A stretch of 64,000 bases of DNA, taken from assembly GCA_033807775.1 (NCBI GenBank), contig CM066314.1, positions 98,496,929-98,560,928 of the forward strand. Reading direction: 5' to 3'. A program made the translations under genes and the position numbers. This document shows positions 33,801-42,514 of this stretch, piece by piece. Position 1 is the stretch's first letter; every line of letters begins with the position of its first letter. A model generated the notes under the pieces. The model did no database searches and had not been told where the DNA came from. It worked only from the letters and a program-made list of their open reading frames with translations. Source of the stretch: Saussurea involucrata (Eukaryota > Streptophyta > Magnoliopsida > Asterales > Asteraceae).

Positions 33801-34057
33801 TTCTTCTGTTCAGCTGTATATTGAGAATAACTCTTTTTCACCCTGGTCGCTGGAATTTCTGGAGTTGTCTCTGTAGCAGGGGTTGCAGCAACATCAATGT
33901 ACACTTCAATTGGACCTTCTCGAATAGAGACCATTAGATTTTCATCAATATTGTCTAGGAATTGGATTATACGAATTTTCCATTGCTGATACTCTTCTGG
34001 TATAAGAACAGGTGGTTTGGTTTCAGATCCCATGGCTAGATATTCTTTAGAAGACAT
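30878..34057 (-). CDS. Element C gag
   Basis: An uninterrupted frame from ATG 34057 (MSSKEYLAMGSETKPP) to TGA 30878, about 1,059 residues, long for a copia gag but not for Sireviruses. The N-terminal gag core (EEYQQWKIRIIQFLD, AKEMWDELERQM, SLTQTYSKFCTILNDLRRNG) is followed by an acidic segment and the zinc knuckle CFKCGKSGHYAKDC near residues 348-361. Long charged coiled coils then alternate with Ser/Gln/Glu repeats (residues about 705-760), a Lys-rich tail and the terminus PKWVPKTN. The Ser-Glu repeats are coded by the same TCAGA motif found in the LTRs. It is expected to form the particle shell and bind RNA. Pol starts just downstream in the -1 frame. Confidence 0.9.
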   Translation of the reverse strand: MSSKEYLAMGSETKPPVLIPEEYQQWKIRIIQFLDNIDENLMVSIREGPIEVYIDVAATPATETTPEIPATRVKKSYSQYTAEQKNRHAIDKRAITLMTLAVPNEVLNRIDSGSSAKEMWDELERQMLGTVRSIQAKLNQSINAYERFKAKESESLTQTYSKFCTILNDLRRNGLKKTKSEINYKFLNSLNSEWSSFAISLQMNKDMCEEDLNDLLCVLNQHEDSVKLVVEEKKNVADQLAFLSKSKAIKVPKKTAYLSEIPNLEESDKEEGSEDDEDIKIMAEKLALLTNTFNKRYGKGRFQGNYKRVGSSDYKKKEDREENKFEKRVERSEENNEEKDERKEKNLCFKCGKSGHYAKDCIVKIVKDYEYYTKKAQLAKKRDDKIALLAEQENWLYYTSDEDDHINFPQMQSYMAKMRKEDDSDYEDADSESSAEVHSSLEIELMTQIGEMKTEFANLRKQIKGERNLVNKSIIEKEVIKEQYEESEAEKQKVKNENSELLKKLSELKVEFSKIKDEKCDLQIKFDMLFEERKNLYTKIKELEDLNLKRGQTQQTLNLLLRNVKDTRFYNPKKGLGLEENVTLKRAPINLYEKLQVSKPKIPEIVEVFIRPASSITSSDNLQRPNSKKSDEKISKKTKETVSESKTEKSVVSEEKVKKEVSKPADEKPKYNDIKFKYDSLNVSYKNKQQSFSYHDIESIFDTSKNSETVNQKSETSSQDSELCSQNSESKDQTSESVNQNSELCSQKSDSTGFSEIKSDEFLQLEKRFNLVSQELEDLRKAYDELENDFCEVDIKLEEALKEKNIFIQKITELEKLKTEYDLFKINAPRENDKFFNKSSTYEKGESSNSSNKKDMNFSEKEGSKRKDDLAKLNDLKRDLEKLRMKSTSELKARNSCNKGNCTLNNINKNEMVYVSDLLSLAKKNLVCVRCKNDSFQYSHKCQVKITSVSYIRKDIQNLEKKTVSVHQNTRKKKSFVPQTEKKEKIKEKKVENVAKSKDTTFKKKVNKSVSRKCSDFIKVQGKWCLKKDFEWKVKGTNVNSNDKTNKDGPIPKWVPKTN

Positions 34058-34251
34058 GATTGTAAGAAAATTCAACAGAAAGACAAATTCGAGTTTCTTG
34101 ATCGAAATGTAACAGGTAATTCAAGAATTTCCAAGAATTCAAGAGCTAGCCCTAGCAGCGGAATCGAATTTTGAATGAATCAAGAAATCTTCAAGAAATT
34201 GATCAATCGATCTTCGCGATAACAATCTTGAACGAATTTGTTTGTTGATTG

Positions 34252-34263
34252 GCTCTGATACCA
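34252..34263 (-). promoter_or_regulatory. Element C primer-binding site
   Basis: Minus-strand TGGTATCAGAGC, complementary to initiator Met tRNA, two bases from the 5' LTR. The leader between it and gag (about 195 bp) has no other feature I recognise. Confidence 0.9.
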
Positions 34264-34265
34264 AT

Positions 34266-34751
34266 TGAAAGTTCAGGATCTTATCTTACAATCAATATAG
34301 AAAGCAGTAATTGAGGATTTATATGATCAAGCCCAATTGTATTCAATGATGAACAAAATTACAGATCTAAGAGAGAGAGAATCTCAAAGATTACAAAGAA
34401 TGAATACAAAGTTATACGGGAAAAATCAATCAGTTAGCAACGTAGAGCTAACTACTATTTATACTGCAACGGACATGTTAAAGCTACAGTACAAATAAGA
34501 AAGACTAATAAGAACATAACACGTGTCCTAATTAGTTTACTAAATACTAAGTAAAGTATGTAGTCATAAGTTCTGAACAGGTAGTTCAGAACTTCTGAAC
34601 ATTCTTCTGATAACGCTTCTCAGAGCTTCTGACTCTTTCACTCAGAACTCTGACTCTTCTTCTCAGATCTCTGACTCTTCTACTCAGAACATCTGAGTCT
34701 TCTTATCAGAACTTCAACACTTGGTTTATTGACAAAACTTTAGATCTAACA
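34266..34751 (-). repeat. Element C 5' LTR (right)
   Basis: 486 bp, TGAAAGTTCAGG to GATCTAACA on the plus strand. It differs from the 3' LTR at about three sites, including the third base. TATA is at 34455-34463 on the minus strand. Confidence 0.92.
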
Positions 34752-34756
34752 AAATT

Positions 34757-36716
34757 CTAAAGAACTTGAAGTACTTGCAACATCTTCCTAAGGTAAGAGC
34801 TCCAAACTAGTGTTATTCATACATTTTGACACCTTTTATGCCATTTTTCCTACATTGTTCTACACTTTTATTTCATCCAAATGGATGAACTCTTTTTCTT
34901 GTTCTAGAAGTGAGATAAAGCACCAAGGACATGAGTTAGGGGTCAAATCATGTCCAAAATTCCTCATTTTTCTTCTAGAGTAAGGTTTAATGAGTTAGGG
35001 GTCAAACCAAACTGGTCTCATAAGAAAATATTGAGATTTAAGCCTTCAACTCCTTAGAACAAATTTGGTGTGCAGCAGATGATCAACCAGATTGTTGTGC
35101 CACTTTGTTTTGCTTATAACTCTCTGTAGAAACCATCAAAATTACTCTTTTTCTTCCTGGGAATTTCTCAGATGAGTTAGGTTTCGCATGCACTTGGTTT
35201 CATTCAAAAATATGGAGTTTTGGTCACTTAAATATTTTATACAAGTCAAGTGTGCCAAGCTGTCCAAAATTGGCAGATTGGTACATGCAACTTCATTCGT
35301 CCATAACTCACTCAAAAGTTATCAAAAATTTGTGAATCTTTTTCCATAAGATACCTTTATGTGTTAGGTTTCCAAAGCATGCAAAAAACTCTGAAAAATA
35401 TTAAGTTTTGACCTTCCAAAGGTCTGTTTTTCACAGAAGGGTGCAATCTGTTTTAGGCCCTGTATAACACAAATTAATAAATATTATTTGGACCCCTTAA
35501 ACACCTTCAAAATTTATGAAATTTGGTAAAAATAGCCTTAACTCAGTATAGTACTACATATAAAAAAATGAGTAAATTTGTCATTTTAGAAAGTGTTTTA
35601 CAATAGCCATTTTTGAAGGACAAAGTTTCTGCCAGATTAAGCATTTTGAAAAAAAGTATGGGAGTTTATTATTTTAACCCTATATATACATATACATGAT
35701 TAAAAACATTGGGACAATGTTAAATTCTTCATTTCAAATTAAATACTAAAACAAAGGCATTTCACAAGAGGTGGACTAAATTAGTTAAGTATGACCTTGA
35801 GTTAGATATGAACGACTTATAGAGATTGTTTGACATTATAGGAAACCCGTAAAGCATTAAGAAATCAAGCTTGCACTACTTCGCGTCTACGCTTTAAGGT
35901 GAGTATTCACAGCCCCATTTTACTTGTTTAATATTTGGGGTGAAAAGCATGTTATGATTTTAAAATGCTAAATGATTCATGATATTAAATTGTGGATATT
36001 TATGATTTGAGAAATGAGTACTAATGAATGGACAGAATTTACATAAGTGATAAAGATATGTTGAGTGATAATGAAAATGGTAAGTCCCCAATAGATACAC
36101 TACTTATTAACTCGTAACGAGCCGGTGATACTTGTGGATAGTTCTATTTGGTTTGACAAACCCACCTTGACTGACGAGTAGGGGTGCACTTTATCTGTTA
36201 ATAATGTTCTACTCATGTGGCTAACATACCACCTCTGAGGTAGTTCGGGGCGTAGATTGTCGGAGGCTTAGTAGTGGCTCAACACTTATATATCTTGCAT
36301 GAATCACTCATTGTAAATTGTACTCATAAATCTTTTTAAATTTGGAGCTTGTCATGAACGAACGTTTCATGAGAGTGACCATTGGATGAAAAATTGTTGT
36401 GCATATGGAAAACCTGTGAACTCACCAACTCTTTGTAGTTGACCCTTTTTTTTAAACATGCTTTTCAGGTGCTAATAAGTAAGTGAAGGCATGTAGGGTG
36501 CATATTGTGTGATGACATCGCCATCAAGAACATTAAAACTTCTTCTGTTAAATTTTTTTGTATCCAGCGTCTTCTTTTCGACACAATTTGCTTAAGACGT
36601 TGTAATGTAATATTTTGAACTATTGTATTGAATGTTGTGGTTGGTGTTGTCTGTTACCTTTTGAATGAAACCCTACGCTGTTATACCTCGTGTTTCCGCT
36701 TTAGCGGGGTGTGACA
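34757..36716 (+). repeat. Element H 5' LTR, second part
   Basis: Continues the LTR after C and ends GGGTGTGACA. Without C the LTR is 2,557 bp, about 302 bp shorter than the 3' LTR, because a segment equal to 43290-43596 is missing and TTAGG stands in its place at about 34936-34940. It contains strong splice-like sites (AG|GTAAGA at 34792/34793, AAG|GTGAGT at 35898/35899, CTTTTCAG|G at 36468/36469). Confidence 0.9.
35899..36468 (+). other. Possible leader intron in the H LTR
   Basis: AAG|GTGAGT and TTTTTTTT...CTTTTCAG|GTGC delimit 570 nt within the transcribed LTR. Both sites match plant consensus well and are preserved in the 3' LTR. An alternative upstream donor is AG|GTAAGA at 34793. Splicing here is inferred from sequence only. 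Confidence 0.4.
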
Positions 36717-36720
36717 GATT

Positions 36721-36733
36721 TGGTATCAGAGCC
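36721..36733 (+). promoter_or_regulatory. Element H primer-binding site
   Basis: TGGTATCAGAGCC four bases after the LTR, complementary to initiator Met tRNA, as usual for plant chromoviruses. Confidence 0.9.
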
Positions 36734-37091
36734 TAAGGTTATAGAGAATGCCGGTTTTCTTATGGAAACCACAATCTATAACCCAACTATAACGCAAACT
36801 ATTTTCAAAACGGTTTTCGAAATGATTGTCAAAATCTGAGGCATATTTCTAATATAATTAAGTTGAGTGTCACAGTATTATACCTCAATTAAACAAAGCC
36901 TGATCACCTATGCTTAATTCAGGTATGTATAATGGGAGACTCGAATTAGTTATACTGGAAGTATGCTTAAAATAAATTTTCTACTTAAACACATAAGCAT
37001 AATAATTGTGTGTGCATACATAAACATTGCATATCTTAGGCACTTACAATAACACACTTAATAACTAAGTTTGCTATTATCGCAGTTCATT
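36734..37091 (+). other. Element H leader before the extra ORF
   Basis: 358 bp without a gene. A consensus donor CAG|GTATGT ends an exon at 36922 and an acceptor-like TATCGCAG ends at 37085, six bases before the ATG at 37092; this would be a 163-nt intron. Confidence 0.45.
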
Positions 37092-37709
37092 ATGTCATCC
37101 ACCCACACCTCATCCGAGCACACTCCTTCTGAGCATATCCATTCCGAGCACTCATACTCGACTGACCTCTCCGGCTATGTTACTAGCCGACCGAGGGGCA
37201 ATGCACCGGTTGAAGTAGAGAGAGACCCGTATGAGGACGACCGTGAAGTAATCAGTGCACCACCCACTCAATCCCCTCCGCGTACACTACGAGGACCGAG
37301 AGTAAGAACCACGGCAAGAAAAAGTGTTCCTTTGCCTAGGTGTGTGAGTTTTACCCATCCACCAAGATACGAAGGAGAGTCCTCCCGACCGGGAGTGCAG
37401 CGAGGAAACCCCCAGATGGTAACCGGAGTACCCGTGGCTCACCCTCCCGGCATGACCGCCCGGGAAAGTCAGTGGGTCCTAATGATGTCACAAGACATAC
37501 AACTCCATAGAGAGAGGATGGACCAGCAACACCAAACACTGAATGGGGTGATGGAGGTGCTGAAATCACATAGTGAGGTCTCAGATCGAACTATGGAGGT
37601 CATTGACATCACTAGGAGGGAAGTGAGAGCACTGCGTAGGTACCTAGCTTGGGTGATAGGAGCCTTGGTTTTGGTGATGGGACTGCTGATTTGGGCACTG
37701 AAGCGTTAG
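37092..37709 (+). CDS. Element H extra ORF before gag: small protein with C-terminal membrane segment
   Basis: 205 residues from ATG 37092. The N-terminus has Ser-Glu-His repeats (SSEHTPSEHIHSEHS), followed by a Pro/Arg-rich polar middle. A probable helix (residues about 125-180, with QDIQLHRERMDQQHQTLNGVMEVL) precedes a single hydrophobic stretch near the end (LAWVIGALVLVMGLLIWAL) closed by KR. This looks like a tail-anchored membrane protein. It lies between the primer site and gag, separated from gag by 352 bp. I do not recognise a family; the open frame in an otherwise nearly intact element suggests selection. Chance is unlikely given the ordered composition, but coding status is unproven. 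Confidence 0.65.
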   Translation: MSSTHTSSEHTPSEHIHSEHSYSTDLSGYVTSRPRGNAPVEVERDPYEDDREVISAPPTQSPPRTLRGPRVRTTARKSVPLPRCVSFTHPPRYEGESSRPGVQRGNPQMVTGVPVAHPPGMTARESQWVLMMSQDIQLHRERMDQQHQTLNGVMEVLKSHSEVSDRTMEVIDITRREVRALRRYLAWVIGALVLVMGLLIWALKR

Positions 37710-38061
37710 AAGACCATTTACTATAAGCTTTTGGGATTTATTAAACTTAAACTTATATTTTTGGGGCATGTAGCCGTTAACTTCCAAACATTGAATGTTT
37801 TTGTTAATTGTTTCTTTTGGAATTTGAATATTTACGGCTTATGAATGAAATGCTTGGTTAATGCTCACATATCTCAAGTACTTTTAATACATAATTGTGA
37901 AATTGTGGTATGTTGTTATGACAATACGTGTAGATAATAATGATAGTATGCATGAAGTAGTACCATAACTTAGATTGACATAACAAGTAGGAAGTGTAAC
38001 CAAATAACCGTAAGGGTGACCGTGTGACTAAATCCTTAATTAAAACCATACCTGTAGGACT
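37710..38061 (+). other. Spacer between the H extra ORF and gag
   Basis: 352 bp, AT-rich, with no ORF. Splice-like GTG|GTATGT at about 37909 and CCTGTAG|G at 38057, five bases before the gag ATG, are possible but weak. Confidence 0.45.
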
Positions 38062-41000
38062 ATGCCTCCAAGGAGAGAGGATCCCGAAATCGCACGACTC
38101 GTGTCCGAGCAAATTTTGGCCGCACTTCCAAATATCGTTAGCCAAGTAGCAGCAGGTTTGAACGCTAACCCAGGAAACAATGCGGGAACCAGTGGAAATA
38201 GGGAATGCACGTACAAGTCTTTTAGGACCTGTAATCCTAAAGAGTTTCACGGAACTGAGGGAGCCGTTGGGCTATTAAGTTGGTTAGAGGGTATGGAGTC
38301 TGTGCTCCACATCAGTAAATGTACTGAAGGAAACAAGGTGGAATTTGCCGCTTGCCTTCTGCAAGGACGGGCATTAACGTGGTGGAACACCCAAGTACAA
38401 ACCCGAGGCCGGGATGTGGCCAACAGACTGACATGGGAAGAGTTTAAGAAGATGCTCCAGGATGAGTATTGCCCGAGGAGTGAGATCCAGAAGCTGGAAG
38501 CAGAACTATGGAGCCATGAAATGAAGGGAAACGACATAGACTCTTACACTGCCCGTTTCCATGAGCTGGCAAAGCTGGTGCCACACTTGGTGACGCCCGA
38601 GGAAAATCGAGTGGATAGATACGTGTGGGGTTTATCTCCAGAAATCAGAGGAAATGTGACTTCAGCTGACCCGAAGACTCTTCAAGAAGCAGTAAATCTA
38701 GCAACGAGACTCACTAACAACGCAAATCGTTCGAGAGTAACTATGGATGATAAAGCCGGAGGGAAAAGAAAGATAGAAGAGCCTGCAAGAAGGCAATTTG
38801 GGGGAAGATCAGACAAGGGTCAGAGAGTGACAGGAAATTTTGGAATTCAAGCACAGACAGAGGAGAAAGAAAGGGGGCCATGCCCAAGATGCGTCAAGTG
38901 CAATAATCGACACCTCGGAAGATGCATCATTTGCCCCAAGTGTAACAAAGGAGGCCATGTCGCTAGGGATTGCAAGAGCGGAGGGAAGCGAACCTGTCAC
39001 GAGTGTGGGAGCCCTGATCACTTTCGGAGCGCATGTCCGAGACTGAACCGAAGGCCTAATGCAAATCAAGCGCGACCACTCAATCAAGGGAATCAAGGAG
39101 GTCAGTCACGAGGTCGAGTGTTTGAAATTGGAGCAGATGAAGCAAGACGAAACCCGGATGTAGTCACAGGTACGTTTCTCTTGAATAATCATTATGCAAC
39201 AGTACTATTTGATTCGGGAGCGGATAGGAGCTTTGTATCACTATAGTTTAGGCCGAAAATTAACTTGGAACCTCAAAAGTTGAAAGAAGCCTACGTTATT
39301 GAATTTGCTAATGGACAGGAAGTTAGGGCCAGAGATGTAATTAAGAACTGTACCCTAAAACTGGCGGAAAAAGATTTTAGCATAGATTTAATCCCAATCA
39401 AATTAGGAAGCTTCGATATAGTCGTAGGTATGGATTGGTTATCAAAGAATCGCGCTGAGATCGTTTGCTCCGAAAGGATTGTCCGGATACCTCAAACCGA
39501 AGGAAGAGTACTGGAAATACAGGGAGAAAGCTTGGGGAGGAAATTCAAAATAGTGTCGAGTATGAAGATGCGAAAATATTTGCGGAAAGATTGTGTTGCG
39601 TTTCTGACACACGTAGTGGATAAGGAGATCAAAGAGAAGAATATTCAAGACTTCCCAGTAGTACGAGATTTTCCCGAGGTATTCCCAGATGAATTACCTG
39701 GATTACCCCCACCAAGACAAGTTGAATTTCATATCGACTTATTTCCGGGAGCGGCACCCGTGGCGAAATCACCTTACCGGTTAGCACCTTCAGAAATACA
39801 GGAGTTGTCAGAACAACTTAAGGAGCTACTCAATAAAGGATTCATCAGACCCAGCTCTTCACCCTGGGGAGCTCCAGTTTTATTCGTTAAAAAGAAAGAT
39901 GGTTCGTTTCGTATGTGCATCGACTACAGGGAACTTAATAAGTTGACCATCAAGAACCGATATCCCCATCCTCGAATCGATGACCTGTTCGACCAACTTC
40001 AAGGCGCTACGTACTTTTCAAAGATCGACCATCGGTCTGGATACCATCAAATGAGGGTTTGTGAGGAGGACATTCCTAAGACAGCGTTTAGGACTCGATA
40101 TGGACATTATGAGTTCCTAGTCATGCCTTTTGGACTGACAAACGCTCCAGCAGTCTTTATGGACCTAATGAACAGAGTATGTCGACCGTACTTGGACAAA
40201 TTCGTAATTGTGTTCATAGATGATATATTAATTTATTCGCAAAGCAAGAAGGAGCATGAGCAACATTTAAAGCAAATACTAGAACTGCTCAAAGACCAGA
40301 AGCTGTATGCTAAACTTTCCAAATGCGAATTTCTTGGGCATGTAGTTAATAAAGATGGAATTCATGTCGATCCGGCCAAGATAGAAGCCATCAAGAAGTG
40401 GGAAGCCCCAAAGACTCCGACTGAAATTCGTTCGTTTCTCGGTTTAGCTGGTTACTATCGGCGTTTCATTGCAAATTTCTCCAAAATTGCGCAACCATTA
40501 ACGGCATTAACCCAGAAGGATAAGAAGTTCGATTGGGGAGAAAAACAAGAAGAAGCTTTTCAGACGCTTAAGCATAAGCTTTGCAATGCACCGATCTTAG
40601 CTTTACCAGAGGGTGCAGAAAATTTTGTTGTTTACTGCGATGCCTCACACCAAGGGTTGGGGTGTGTGTTAATGCAAAAAGACAAGGTTATTGCCTACGC
40701 ATCAAGGCAACTTAAAGTTCACGAAAAGAATTATACCACCCATGATCTGGAACTAGGAGCCGTAGTGTTCGCACTCAAGATTTGGAGACATTACCTCTAC
40801 GACACTAAATGTACCGTCTTTACCGACCACAAGAGCCTACAACACATTTTTGATCAGAAAATGCTGAATATGAGACAACGGAGATGGGTTGAATTGCTCA
40901 GCGATTACGATTGCGAGATAAAGTACCACCCAGGCAAGGCTAATGTTGTAGCTGATGCGTTAAGCCGAAAAGAAAGAGTGAAGCCATCGAGGGCAAGAGC

Positions 41001-42480
41001 CATGGGAACGATGGTCCGGACGAGTCTTAAGGACCAAATTCTCGAAGCTCAAGAAGAAGCATTAAAAGAGGAGAATTTGAAAAACGAAACCCTACATCAT
41101 TTGGAAGAGGAATTTGAAACACAACCAGACGGGGTTCGTTACTTCCGAAATAAAGTTTGGGTACCTAAGGTCGTAAATCTGCGAGCAGTGATCTTGGATG
41201 AAGCTCATAAATCAAGATATTCAATTCACCCCGGGGCCGATAAAATGTACAAGGATCTGAAGGAATACTACTGGTGGCCAGGGATGAAGAAAGATGTTGC
41301 TTGTTATGTAAGCAAGTGCCAAACCTGTGCACTGGTTAAGGCTGAACATCAGAAACCATCAGGTCTTCTTCAGCAACCTGAGATTCCAGAGTGGAAATGG
41401 GAACAAATAAGTATGGATTTCATAACTAAGTTACCCAGGACAAGGAAAGGACATGATTCAATCTGGGTTATAGTGGATCGGCTTACGAAATCTGCACATT
41501 TTCTGCCTATCCGAAAGGACTTCAAGACGGAAAAGCTTGCTCAGATATACATCAACGAGATTGTGATGCGTCATGGAGTACCTACTTCCATTATCTCGGA
41601 CAGAGATAGCCGTTTTACGTCACGCCTTTGGCGATCAGTCCAGAAAGCGTTGGGCACACGTTTGGACTTGAGCACTGCCTACCACCCGCAGACGGACGGT
41701 CAGACAGAAAGAACTATACAAACCCTGGAAGACATGCTGCGAGCCTGTGTATTAGATTTTGGGGGAAGTTGGGATACTCATTTACCGCTGGTCGAATTCT
41801 CTTACAACAATAGCTACCATACCAGCTTAAAGTGCGCGCCGTACGAAGCCTTATATGGACGCAAGTGTAGATCCCCACTCAGCTGGTTGGAGGTTGGTGA
41901 CAGACAGCTGATAAGACCCGACATAATTCAGGAGACCACGGACAAGATCGTAACCATTCAGGAAAGACTAAAAGTAGCCAGAACTCGTCAGAAGAGTTAT
42001 GCAGATAATCGCAGGAAGCCATTGGAATTTCAGGTGGGCGATAAGGTACTATTAAAAGTATCGCCATGGAAAGGATTGGTACGATTTGGGAAAAAGGGCA
42101 AGTTGAGTCCAAGATATATCGGCCCATTTGAGATACTGGAAAAGATTGGACCAGTTGCATACAGACTTAAACTACCACAAGAGTTAAGCGCTATTCACGA
42201 CACATTCCATGTGTCGAATCTGAAGAAATGCCTATCGGATGAATCGTTGGTTCTACCACTGGAAGATATACAAGTGAGCGAGCAGTTATGCATTATAGAA
42301 GAACCCGTGGAGATACTTGACCGAGATGTTAAGCGGTTAAGACGTAGCAAGATCCCGATCGTAAAGGTTCGATGGTGGGCAAGGCATGGACCAGAATACA
42401 CTTGGGAACGGGAGGATTATATGAGGAGTAAATATCCTCAGCTGTTCGTCAAGGAACCAACTGAGAATGCCAGTCATTAA
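38062..42480 (+). pseudogene. Element H gag-pol (one in-frame stop)
   Basis: A single reading frame of about 1,470 codons from ATG 38062, interrupted only by TAG at 39244-39246, just after the protease active site DSGADRSF. In order: gag core (WLEGMESVLHISKC, ALTWWNTQVQT), zinc knuckles CPKCNKGGHVARDC and CHECGSPDHFRSAC (residues about 292-326), protease, reverse transcriptase (KKKDGSFRMCIDYRELNK, FIDDILIYS near residue 717; KIDHRSGYHQ has His where Leu is usual), RNase H (YCDASHQGLGCVL), integrase zinc site (H-H-C-C, SRYSIHPGADKM...CQTC) and catalytic DMDFITK-type Asp, SDRDSRF, TDGQTERTIQ, then a C-terminal chromodomain (PIVKVRWWARHGPEYTWERE). The chromodomain is thought to steer integration to heterochromatin. 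Confidence 0.92.
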
Positions 42481-42503
42481 ATTTCGGGACGAAATTTCTC
42501 TAA

Positions 42504-42514
42504 CGGGGGAAAAC
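42504..42514 (+). promoter_or_regulatory. Element H polypurine tract
   Basis: CGGGGGAAAAC directly before the 3' LTR. The preceding TTTCGGGACGAAATTTC block is typical of the end of Tekay/Del elements. Confidence 0.8.

Larger units (their letters stand above)
21277..34751 (-). mobile_element. Element C: Ty1/copia (Sirevirus-like) with long 3' ORF
   Basis: The youngest insertion of the nest, in the 5' LTR of H, with perfect TSD AAATT (21272-21276 and 34752-34756). It is 13.5 kb with 486-bp LTRs differing at about three positions. Minus-strand order: gag, pol, a 1-kb spacer with tandem repeats, a long 3' ORF, polypurine tract. The motif TCAGAA/TTCTGA is frequent in LTRs, spacer and coding regions. 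Confidence 0.93.
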
